The position numbers and the translations under genes are program-made. The notes under the pieces were generated by a model that was given only the letters and a program-made list of their open reading frames with translations, was not told where the DNA came from and searched no databases. From Trichinella spiralis (Eukaryota > Nematoda > Enoplea > Trichinellida > Trichinellidae), in assembly GCA_000181795.3 (NCBI GenBank), contig CM012955.1, positions 9,147,898 through 9,211,897 on the forward strand: a stretch of DNA of 64,000 bases. The letters run 5' to 3'. Positions 13,001 to 24,990 of the stretch are shown piece by piece. Positions within the stretch are counted from its first letter, which is position 1. Every line of letters starts with the position of its first letter.

Positions 13001-16000
13001 ATACACTGCCAACTGGTGACTGATAAATTTATCATCACAGTAGCAACTGTTCACTTAATTTTTACAATATCTAACTATTTCAGTTTAGCAAATTGACGGT
13101 AAAACACCAAATAACAGCAACAAAATCAAAAGTCACAAAAACAAGGAAATAAATAAAAATAATGCCTAAAAATTGAAAATACATTTTAACGATTCACATT
13201 TTCAAAATCCCATCCTCCGGGAAAATCGCATCACTATTATTGTGATATTTCCAAATTCTGAACCAATAAAAAAATCACACTATCCAACATAATAAATAAA
13301 TAGCAACACATTATTTGTATATGTCAAAAATTTGATTAGAATTGAAATAAACAAATCTTAGTTATCTTAAGTTTAAATATAATATTTTCCAAAAAATGAA
13401 ATGAAGTAATAAAAATATTACAATTACAGAATGCGATACTTCTTGCATTTTTCTTTACAGTTAAAAAGGATTAATTCCATCCATCTTATTATCAGATCAC
13501 AATGGTGGATGGCATTTAATTTGAAGAAGAAGTTTTCACTTGCTTTAAAATACTTCTCTTTAACGACCTTTTCAACATTATTCAACAAACTTATCACCTC
13601 TATATAATGTTCAATAGTTGAACACGAAAAATCGCTGACAACAGAAAATGCCAGACAAACTGATTGCACTTGTAAATCAATAATTATTGACAACTGATAT
13701 AATAAAGATCAAGAAGAAAGAAATTTATTGTCCAAAAGTTCAAAAGACACCTTTCCTCTACCTTTTATTGTCGCATCAATTATTAAAATCTCTCTCCCTC
13801 TTTCTCTCTACAAAATCTTGCCCTGTTCACATTCATAAGTCATCTTTTACATCAATTTTCATCAAATCAGATGTATTTTATCGATTATTGATTTATAAAA
13901 TCAAAAAAAGTAAAATTCTTCCGTTCTTTTAAATAAAATTTCCAAATGCGGACCAGGCCAGTGTTAATAAAAATGAATACAAATATTTAATGATAGAAAA
14001 GAGAAAAAATTAACCACTAAAAACCCTATTCACGTAAAGCAGAGAATAAGATTTAATGATATCTGAAGTGCAAAAAAATGAATAAAGAAATAAAAATTAG
14101 AACAATTTTGGACATTTCAACAAGTGTTAAGATGCTGAAGAAATTTTCACATTGCACAAGTCTATTGTTAAAAGCGCCTAATTCAAAAGTTCCAATCTGT
14201 CACGCAAGCAATGCAGAGAAACTATGCGCATAATTATAAATATAAAAAGTGAACAAAATTCTTTATCAAAAAAACATATTAATGTTGATAACAGAAAACA
14301 AAACCAACTGAACAGTATGAATGAAGAAAAAAAACTGAAAATAGAAAAAGTTCGTTAATAATCAAATTACTGTGTTATATATGAAGATATAAATTTACTT
14401 ATTTATACAAATATACGCTTCATTCATCTGCTATTCTGGTAAGTGAATTTAAAAATCACGCTTCACATTTGTCAATGCTAATAATAAACGCAACAAATAT
14501 AATCTATTTGTACATTTTTTAAAGATTTTTCTTTTCTTTCTTACTTCGACCAGAATCACTGCTACACACACTCACTACTTCTACTGCTACTGCTAGTAGT
14601 AGTAGTAGTATTACAACAACTACTGCTGTTGCTGCTACTATCATTATTGTTTCCATTATCAATATTTGATTATTAATTTTTTTAAAATCATTTTTAAACT
14701 TTTCCATTGATAAGATGAGAATTAACAATATGCCAATTTCCGTTGCATGAATTGTTCATTCAATCATAAAACTTATTTTCCGATTGTAAATTGAAGTTCA
14801 GAAATGTATTTTTTTCAATTAAAAAAATTTCAAAAGTAAAATAATTAGATACAATCAAAGGGGACATACCTGTACGGAATATGTGAAGAAAATGAACCGT
14901 TGAATGATCAGAAAATATTGAAAGTTGAAAATAATAAAAAGAAGAAAGTCGTCGTTTGAAAATAAAAATAAAATGTAGCGAAATATAAAAAAATTTCACT
15001 TATTAATGAATGCTGCAAAAAATTTTTGCCTGTTTGCAAATATGCTCACACGTCATTAAAAAGGAGCAAATGAAAGCACAAATAAACAAACTATTCACAC
15101 CATATGATTGAAAGAGGTAAAAAATGAAAAATGAGTATAAAATAATAATAATAATCAAAAAAATAAATGCGAAAACTGATTACAAAGTGAAAATTTTTTA
15201 AAAGTTGAGAAATTCATAAACACAAATTATTCAAAGCAAAATGCTAACCTTAAAAAAAGCGTCAAACATAATCGACACGCTGGCAACAACTGACAATAAT
15301 TCTTCTCTTACCTATATAACTTGCGGATCAAACAAAAATAACTCCCTCTCAATCATGTTAAAATGTGCCACTTTATATTATAATATGACAAAAATTCATA
15401 TCATACTTTTACAACATGCTTTTTATCATGTTCAACAAGGTTCTCAAATTCTGAATGCTACTTTTTTAATTGTTCAATCTCCTTATTATTACTATTATTA
15501 AATTATCGACGAAATTATTTCAAAACAAAAAAATCATTACTGAAATACTAGATGAAGTAATATGAAATTTAATATTAGCTAAAAAGCAATCTAATTTGCA
15601 ATTCACTTTCACCATTTACAATATCCTGAGTATGATAAACAGGATAAACTTATATTTTGGCTAAATAAATACATAAATTAGCATCTACAATCCTCATCAC
15701 ATGCATGACGGTGGTGAAATGACCAAACAATTTATAATTCAAAACTCTGTCCACCTTTATATACAATATAGAGAATTTGAATGGATATAATTATTACTGA
15801 AATTGAAAATTTGTGAAATTATAATATACATATATATATATATAACACGAATTTAACAAATTTTATCAAATTCTACAAACAAACTTATAAGATTGTGATG
15901 AATTTGTAATAATCGTGCATTTCTATAACCATTTTGTAAAAATAATTACAGATGAGAAATAAAATTTGAACAATAGCAACAAATTTTCAACTGGGAATCA

Positions 16001-17399
16001 TTGGAAATATTGCTCTTTTGTCAATCAGAGAAAGAGAGATGAAAATGACTGCGCTACTATGAAAAAATAACTTTAAAATAATAATAATAAACTTTCTTCT
16101 TCAATTATTATTTTAATATCTAAAAGCGGATGTATTTTTTATTATTTTGACTTTGACAGTGAGTGAGTGGGGAGAATGCCAGTAGAAGGAAATAAATAAA
16201 TGATCGACAGACTGATTTGCTAAAAGTTTGCTAATAAATCAACAACAATCTCATCATATTGAACCAACAACCAAATCTAAAATGGTCATAGAAAAAAAAT
16301 AACTGGCATTTGTTCCGCACACTCAATAATGATAATAATAATAATAATGATGATGATGATGATAATACTTTTGGTGGCTGTTGTAGTCAGCGCTTGCCAA
16401 TTTTGAACAACAATTCCCGTAAGAGCATTTAGCTGTTCCCAATTGGTAAATATTACTTTTCTTCAAACAGATATAAACAAACTATTCAAAACCAACACTT
16501 TATCATTAAATCAGTGAATACAAGAAAAATGAACAAATTTCACTTTAAAATTCTTATTGAAAAATATCGAATTTATTAAGAAAAAGCTTTGATTAACAAA
16601 AAAGAAATATAATTCAATTAGTGAATAATTCATTTATAATATCTTTTTAAAAATTTAATAATTTACTCAACTAATAAAGAGAGAGAGAGAGAGAGAGAGG
16701 GTGAGAGGGAGAAAAACGATCAACACTGCGAACCAGCACTTATTGCAGAGCTCTTAAAAATTTTAAATAGAACAAGAGAATGTTCTCGAGGAATTTTTAT
16801 CAACTAATAATTTCCCCTGACGTCAGCATTCAATTGCTTATCTAAAGGTCGTCGCTTGGCCATCAGAAAACAAGCGAGGCTTTTCCTTCTTTTCCAAAGC
16901 GACATCTCTCCCCCAATTATTAAAATCTACAAACTGAGAACAAAAATACGATCAAAGAGTGATGGATCGTCTTGAGAGCAAAAATCACTGCCGAGACAAC
17001 GTTATTCGTCGTCCACTGGCCAAATAAAAACCACCGAAAATTCACAATGACAAATCTGTTCTTGGTTCGATTTGAAGAAACGATAAAACAAGCACTCAAT
17101 AATTACTCATCAAGAATGAATCAAATGCCCACTGCACATCTCGGCTCCATAATGGCCAGTCAAATCACAAGAGAACAAAATCTCAATCGGCCAATCACAT
17201 TTTCCACTGTCAATCAAATTCACACTGGCCAGAGAGATCTAGGCCGGAAAGTTGAAAAATCACACGCTATTTACTGGTGAAAAAAGTACAAGTAAATTTC
17301 TTTGAAATAATAATCAAACTTCAACTTCCTCCTCTGTGTGAACTCAAAAATTTCGAATATCAAATAAAAAATAGACAATATCAAAAGAAAAAGAAACAC

Positions 17400-17436
<37 letters not shown>

Positions 17437-20400
17437 TAAACATACCCCTGTGCAGTACCTGTATATTTGCAATCATTGCACTTTTTCAATTAGAATTAAA
17501 TTTTCATCAGATTAAAAATTTTATTTTTGAAATAATCGTCAAGTTTGCACGAAAGTTATTCCCTAAATTTCAACAGTAACAACTGAAACTGGCGCAACCC
17601 CTCTACAATCAATCCCCCTCAACGGATTCTAGTCCACTGAAGAAAACATTCCATTCGTTCGTCGTTCAAAAAACAATCAAACTCTGCACTCTTTTGGATG
17701 AAATTTCAGTTCAATTCAATATTTGAAAAAAAACGTAAAAAATAAAAACTGCCACAAAAATAATTATTCTACGGATAAAATTCAAAAATTTTACTTTACA
17801 AATCATCCTACAGTAAGATGATGTTTTCAGGAGAACGGTAGAAGCGTCGTTGATTATCAATCAAAGTCTCATTATTAGTGCAAGTGAAGTTTGAAAAAAT
17901 CAAAAAACAAAAAAAATTAACTTTTCGAAATCTCGAATGAGAATGTTTTCCTTTTTTCTCGGTTTTTTAAAAATTTTATTTCAAACCCACAATATATAGA
18001 ATTTCAATTGTCAATTTGAAGAACTAACTAACTCATCTTTTGAACATTATCGGCAAAGCGGTCGATTGCAATTGCAATTGCTTGCACATTGACAAATAAA
18101 CAAAAAAATAAAATAAATTCTCACACGACGACTACATGATTCAAAAAATTATCACTAACAACCCTTTCCACATCCACTTATGAAATTTATCCGTATATAT
18201 ATAGATATATTGTGAACATCTTCTTCTTCTTTTCAAACAGAAATAACACATTCAATTAAATTGATATCAAAAATATATAAAATGGTCAACTTTGTATAAA
18301 TACATTTGATACAAGGATTAAACAGTGCAATCTCGAGTGATGCGAACTTATCATATGAATGGAAAATAACAACAGTTCACTGATTTAATTTTTATTTCAT
18401 ATTATTTCAATTTTAAATATTATTGCACATCTTACATTACATTTCACTAATTTTCTACCTGCATAACAAAATGGAAAAACCGAAATAGAAACAGGGTACA
18501 AAAATTCAATCTTCGTTGAATCTATATTATTAATATTAAATTGCAAAAATAAAACCAAATACAAAAAAAGAAAGAAATTCCAAAAAGTAAAAAGGAAGAA
18601 AAAAATAGAAAAAAATTCAACTCACGCCATCTTGAAATCTCTCAATGTAAGCATGAAATTATTGCTCTGGCCAAAGATGCGCAGCAATGAAAATTAAAGC
18701 AACGATGGCTATCTATTATTCCGCGCAAATGGAAAGTATAAAATATGACGCCAGTAAGCAGATGTAATCGGTCCAAGACAGAGATAGACTGGTGGAAAAT
18801 GCACTGCTGGCAAGCTGATCAATAACTATGACGCCGAAGAAAATATTACTCAATAATACATACATGTATATATATATAGATATATAGATATAGATAGATA
18901 TGCATGTATGCGTAACTTGGAAATGACCAATCGAAATGAAACCTTTCATTGGCTCATTAAAATTTTAGTTTCAACAAATCAAAAAAATGATAATCTTCAA
19001 AAAATCCTACAAAAATACACTGAACAAGAAATAAATCAGAAAATATCTTTCCAAATTATGCAAAAAGATTATTCCAGTAAATTCTATTTATTCAACAACT
19101 GCTTAGTAAACTAAAAAACTAACCAGTGCATTTAATGAATAAATAAATTTGTCAAAAATATTTTAAAATATAAAATTTTCCTTTTTAAAGTCACTTGATA
19201 AAAGAAACAAACCTGTAATTTAAATACTGAAATGAAATCAACAACATGCTCGGCATGATGATGATGATGATAACAGATAATGATGAAGAAAAATTAAAAT
19301 GAAAAAGAAATTTTTAAAATGCTCGCCATCATTCAGAGTTAAAGTGAAACAGTAAAACTGCATATTCATAACTTCCTAACGTGTTCTTAAGCTTTACCAA
19401 AACTTCCTTATTTACAACATGAACAAAAAAGAAGAATAAAAATAAAAAGACCTAATTTGCAATTGTCACTGTCAAATTAAAAAAATATTATTTCATGTAG
19501 CAATTTAATGCTCATCAAAAAGAAGAAAATTGATTAAAACATCTACAAATAAGTTATTTCAATTAGTGCAATCAAAATATGTTTTTCTTCAAGTTATCAT
19601 AAATAATTGCTTCTTCCTTACATACTGTAATTCAAAATTATTATCATAACTTATCAAAAGTACAGAAAGCAAATGTTCATAGTATCTTGGACGCTTGTAT
19701 TTCCAAAATACAGTGAAGTGACAAAAATTCACATTAAAAATTGCGATTGAAAAGTATTATTTTTAAATTAAACAACAATTTCACTTAAATTGATTAATAT
19801 TTTACTTTGTTATTTGTAAAATTCATTTCCATTCTTCAATATGCAGACTGCGCAATTGAAAATGCTATAATAATATATGCATAATGACTTACAGTAAATT
19901 GTCCTGCAAAAATTGTATACATTGGAAATTGAACATTTCAAATTTCAAACAGTTCACACAACACAATTAGTTGTGAAATATCGAAACTGACGCAAGTAAA
20001 TTTTAAATGCCATCATAATTAAGTTCTATGAAAATGCCGAGTGCAATTAATTCTCACACTTGAAATTGTCATTAAAAGAGAAATTTACAAATTCATAAAA
20101 AGTTACTAGTTAAAGAAAAAAAAAGCACATTCATCAATTCACAACAATTTATAACTATAATTTAAAAATATTTTAAAATTTACTTAAAAAATTAACCATA
20201 TTTAAACACATATACACATAAAAAAACAAATACAAAAAAAAACTTATTCAGGATGAACAACATGTTTAACATTTTAATTTGATTTAATTAAACAGAAAAA
20301 TATGAGCACTGCGTGTGCAAGAGATGTGGTCATTTGAAGCTGAATAGAAAAGTAACATTACGTTTGAGTTGTACATGAATGCAATTAGAAGGAACTCTTT

Positions 20401-23400
20401 CAATTTGAAAGGCAATTCTTGGAAAGGAAAAAGAAATATAATTCTCATTATTTTATGTTTAAAAAAGTTGTTTAAATATTCACTGAATGATCCAAAGCTA
20501 TTTCTATGTTTCATAATAATAATTTCATCGTTCAATCTATATACATAAATATACATATTTAAATAATAAATTTATATATAATGCATTTTTGCAGTTGGAT
20601 TAACAAGCTGCCTTATCAGAATATGCTTTTCTCTCTCTAGAGATAAATAACAGTAATAAGAATAAAGAAACAGTCTGTGTATGGAAATGCGTGAATGTGT
20701 GTATGTGTGTGTGTGTGATCATTGAAGAATTAATAGTTCACTTCTGGGCAACAACAAGTAATTAACTTTTGAAACGATGCAGATGTAGCAAAGGAAATTC
20801 ACTTCAGATAAAAACTACTGCACAACATCAGATGCATATATATATATATATATATTGTATATAAAGTAACTGTTAAGTATGTAAGTGTATATATAAATAT
20901 AGGCAACAAGGTTGTTAAAATGAATGCTTGAATATGAAAAAATAAACTGAATAATAATCACCGGATCTAGAAGATTTTAAATCTGTAGCGTGGATTTTTA
21001 TGAAATATAAACAGTATAAATTTAAATAAAATAAAAAGAAATCCAAATGTATTTCTAAACTGGTAAAGAATTTACCAATTATGTATATATATATATGTGT
21101 GTGTATGCGTGTTCGGGTTGATTGGACAGAGCAGAGTTGGTTGAAATATTTAATAAGGATAAAGAAATACAAATGCAAAAATGCTAGCCTATATGGGATG
21201 TGCCAACGAAAGATGAGAATAATGAAAGGTAATTTTGCGTGTCAAATAGTCTGCCTCAAACGTTGGCAAGCACGCAACCAACTCTAACAAGTGATAAAGC
21301 ACATCGTCAACTAAAGCAAACAAAAGCCAAAGCCTCGAAGAGCTTCAAATAAGCACAACTGGGAAATCAATACAAAAAACTGCATTCTTTTTACTAACAA
21401 ATATAAAAAGGCATAAAGCCTTTCAAAAAAATACACATACACACATGCAAAGACGTATAATTTCTTTGATTAAACAATATTTCCAATAACCATAAATATT
21501 GAATACATAAACCTTTTTTTTAAAAAGGAAAGGGAAGTTTCTTTCAAAGAATGAATATGAACATACAATTAGCAATACAAATTCAAAAGTTGTCTATTCG
21601 CATGAGTCAGTGAAATATTCAAATTACGTCAAAATCTATTTGAGAGCACTTTCAAAAATAGTCACCAGCAGAATGACAAAAAAATAAAGACTAATTAAGC
21701 CAACCGATCATCAGAACTATATGAACGTTTCGAATTCACTACCATTTTTCCCTTGCTTTCTCAACCATTCTCATTACATAACTGACCATAAATTAAAATT
21801 GCAGTGAAATTAAATTAGTTTTTTTCATTGAAAATTTGCAATAAATTATATAATAAATAAACTTACAATCATAAATGTAACAATAAACTGTATTACTATT
21901 TCACATATAAGTAAACGTTATGCAACAGTTATATATAATATGAACGATGAACCAACTAAATATATTACTAATGTAAAGATCAATACAGACAATGAAGCAA
22001 ATTTTTATAAACAAATGATCTAGCCTGTAAAATTTTTTACACAAATTTTTCTGCATAGTAAAAATTTCTCTTATAAAGAATAACAATTCAAGCAGAAAAG
22101 TGTATTCTTTTCAGAATGTCTACAATAACAACGTACAAAAAATACATGCAAAATTTCCGTTTTTTCTTTGAAATAAATATGCAATTGGTCAACAAACCAT
22201 TTTTTCCTTTCTATATAAAAGTAATGCCTGACGACAAAACAATAAATACACTGAGAAGAATACAAACTCATCTATAAAGAAAAGTCAAACTGAATACCTG
22301 TCAAATGTGAATTAATATTAATATACTCTTGTATAATTGATTTCAGAACAAAATATTGTAAACCAAAAAATAATCACTGCATACAATATTCAGTTTATTT
22401 CCTCTATCACACACCAAAACACACGCTAGCTTTAAAAAAAGCGCCAAATTACAAAACACCCATTACGAACTACATTTTTAACTTTGTCGTATTAATAAAT
22501 TAATCCCATAAAAGACAAACAAATACAGAACTTAAACTACACTGCATCAAAAGCTGAACAGCGAAATGCTCGATAAACCAGTGCTATATACATGTATATA
22601 TACTTCAGTATGTAAAAAAAATTGCAAGCTTACCACGTCCAGGCTTTGTTCGAAACTGACTAACAATGTGAAATTTGTTCAACTTTCCATGAGGATCTTG
22701 TGGACCTGACAGTACACATTTGGCGCCGGTGCGAAAAATATCATCGGCGTGCATTGGTCGTGAGCTGTTCATTACGCTGTTTTCAGCTTCATTAACTGAG
22801 AAAATGGACGCATCACCACCTACAAAAATTCAGTTTAATCATGAAGAATAATAAGTAAATAAACAAATAAATGCTATCTATACATGGAGTGTGACTTGCA
22901 CAAAAGTGAAATTTTACACCATCAATCAAACCAATTTTTGAATCGACAAGATAAAAATATTTTGAAACTAAACCAGAATAAACATTTTGGAATTCTTCAA
23001 ATAAAAATCTAAAATCAATACAAAGTAATTATTATACATAATTGGTAAATTTGTTGTACATTTTAAATTTTCAGATAGAAAAAATGCTATTCATACCCAA
23101 CAAATCCACGTCTTGCGAGCACTTCGGCATGGCTGTCATTGATACTGTAACCTAAATGGAAATTTCATTGCATTTACCATACTTAAAATTAGTTGCATAA
23201 ACAGCAAAAAGCGCAGTACCATTTTTATCCAGTTGTGATGCTCCTAAACACTTCGTTCCCATCCCGAATGACAAAACTTCAACAGATTCTAAAATAAACA
23301 ACGTTTTCAACAATGAATTTATGAAGTAAAAAATATAATACGTGCTGTTACTATTGGACAATACCTTTACTGAAAAAAATTCCAAACAATTTTCATTACT

Positions 23401-24079
23401 GCAATAGCAGTTGTTCAATAGGGAAACTATCAGAGTTTTTAAAATAATAATACAGTTGCATATGAACAATAAATGAAGTAAATGAGACGTTAAATTGAAA
23501 GCAATAACAGTGTATTGCTGCGTACAAAAGTATACAAAATTGTGCCTGAGAAACGAATGCATGGTGATAAGCTGCAGGGAAAAAGATCCACCTAGTCGAA
23601 TGTACAGTGTTCGTCAATTATCATCTTTTCCATGTATAAATGCGTTTATTAAATCTGTTTACTACAAATTACAGTCTACAGCCGCGTCCTGGTTTGTGAA
23701 AAATGAAAATAAGAAGAACATGTCGCCACTGAATGAAAACCACGAATCAGCTGTACAAAATTAACACTAAACAGTTCGCATTAGCTCGGCGAGATGAGTC
23801 CTGCTGCTGAAACGTTACAACAGAACTGCATATTGTTACAGATAAATGAAGTTACGTGAAAAATAATGGCAAGTTTTTTAAACTGAGCATTGAAACTTTT
23901 GAAGTTTCATAATGCAAATCAAAAATATAACTTTCAGTCTTAAACTTAGAGAATATACCGTCTGGAAAAGATGCGCAAATTGAAGCGAAATGAGTCCATT
24001 CGTCTTCATATTTTGGAAGTCCACTTTGTCCAAATAATTTCAGATGATTTAGGGCAGCTGTAAATATTTTCGATTCCAT
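7072..24079 (-). CDS. ADAT1: tRNA-specific adenosine deaminase 1
   Basis: ADAT1 deaminates A37 of tRNA-Ala to inosine. Eight exons on the minus strand join in frame: 24079-23959, 23288-23220, 23151-23097, 23008-22884, 22819-22634, 8164-8038, 7927-7734 and 7421-7072, giving 408 residues (human is about 500). The ADAR/ADAT catalytic set is complete. H71-A-E73 lies in [11 protein letters not shown]124 in HTPCGDASIF and C194 in SMSCSDK; H71, C124 and C194 should bind zinc and E73 acts as the proton shuttle. GKCPYS follows [10 protein letters not shown], as in ADAT1 rather than ADAR, and there is no double-stranded RNA-binding domain. The last exon carries the [10 protein letters not shown] motif and a final helix with a conserved W. 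Exons 5 and 6 are 14.5 kb apart, yet the phase-1 junction rebuilds the expected protein. The start lies 0.9 kb downstream of the unc-13 stop on the same strand. Confidence 0.93.
9348..9373. repeat. (AC)n microsatellite
   Basis: About 13 AC units in the ADAT1 intron. Nearby, 9150-9200 holds AAC and AAT trinucleotide runs. Confidence 0.95.
11529..11585. repeat. (AC)n-(AT)n compound microsatellite
   Basis: An interrupted AC array runs into AT repeats. A run of ten C follows at about 11621-11630. Confidence 0.95.
14580..14640. repeat. TACTGC / AGT trinucleotide-type repeat
   Basis: Short CTACTG units are followed by five AGT units and then degenerate CTG/CTA units. The AGT run and the ACT-containing units on either side can pair, so this segment could fold as a weak hairpin. 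Confidence 0.8.
16678..16699. repeat. (GA)n microsatellite
   Basis: About 11 GA units, ending in a purine-rich tail. They lie 120 bases from the TGACGTCA site at 16818. Confidence 0.95.
16818..16825. promoter_or_regulatory. perfect CRE palindrome TGACGTCA
   Basis: A full CREB/ATF-type palindrome begins a 450-base stretch of unusually high sequence complexity inside the ADAT1 intron. From base composition about one such octamer is expected by chance in 64 kb, so the site alone is weak evidence. Confidence 0.25.
17395..17445. repeat. (ACACAT)n hexanucleotide microsatellite
   Basis: Seven to eight near-perfect hexamer units in the ADAT1 intron. Confidence 0.95.
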
Positions 24080-24788
24080 TGTTTAAATTTCCGCTTCTGG
24101 CAACATAACGTTTCTTACGGTAAGTATTGATTTTCAGGTAGAAGGATATGCTTGCTTCACCAGTTGTGTGTGCTTCAAGTTAAAAAAATTTATTTCCTAC
24201 ATATTTGTTTGTCAGCATACTTTTCAATGCACGAAATTGCACGTTTCCTTTCATCTTAGTTATTGGCTTTTTATAAATTGGCAATCTTTGAAGAACAAAT
24301 TCATTTCAACATCAGCCAAAGCTGCGTGTCAGACGGTGCAACTGTTAAATTAAGATGACACATACCAATTTCAATTATCATTCTTTAAATGCTTCTACTG
24401 CGGACTAAGAACAATTTAATTTAATTTAATTTAATTAGCAGCAAACTTTAACCAGGCACAAATCTTTACATAAACATATCTTCTATACATATTGAATATT
24501 GAATAAGAATATATTGATAACAATAGCAAAAAAATATGATGATAAAATAATGAATTGTGAAATAAATATAAAGGTAGTTTAAAGCATCAATCATTAGTTG
24601 GCTTTATTTAAAAACAGAAAAACATGCAGAACAATAAAAAAGGCACGTTTCCAATGAAACATTATTGAAACGACTAAATACTTTCTGACCGGAAAAAATA
24701 AGATCTCTCATTCACAGGTCAGTGAAAACAATGCAAAAATAGAAACAATGAAATCAAACAAAAATAGATGTCTAAAGATCTATTTTAC

Positions 24789-24820
<32 letters not shown>

Positions 24821-24990
24821 TTTGGACATATCAGCACCATTTCACAGTTTTGGAAATGGAAAACGATAACTTGCATCATTGCATAATGACAAAACCAAAA
24901 CTTTGTCAAACGTTGCAGTCGAAAGCTATAAGTGATTTCTCTTCAAAAAGGGAAAATATAAAATAATGCGTTTTAAAACATTCTTTATCA
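24080..24990. other. unc-13 to ADAT1 intergenic spacer
   Basis: A 0.9 kb spacer between two minus-strand genes. It holds a short AATTT repeat near 24417-24440, an (AAT)n array at 24790-24819 and a minus-strand AATAAA at about 24603-24608 that could end unc-13. The ADAT1 promoter or a splice-leader acceptor would lie close to 24080-24110. Confidence 0.5.
24790..24819. repeat. (AAT)n microsatellite
   Basis: Ten AAT units about 170 bases downstream of the unc-13 stop, probably within its 3' UTR. Confidence 0.95.

Larger units (their letters stand above)
8165..22633 (-). other. ADAT1 intron 5, 14.5 kb
   Basis: This intron runs from the GTAAGC donor after exon 5 to the TTGTTAG acceptor of exon 6. 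It is AT-rich, stop-dense and full of microsatellites. I found no nested gene that I can support. The least repetitive part is 16800-17280, described separately. Confidence 0.75.

Noticed and set aside
16972-17280. 102-codon plus-strand open frame in the ADAT1 intron
   Set aside because: No recognisable family, no splice or start context, and a large intron can give one such frame by chance. I kept only the regulatory-island finding.
7072-24079. ADAR-type RNA-editing enzyme instead of ADAT1
   Set aside because: No dsRNA-binding domains, PCGDAS rather than the ADAR form, GKCPYS after the PIYL block, and short length all fit ADAT1.
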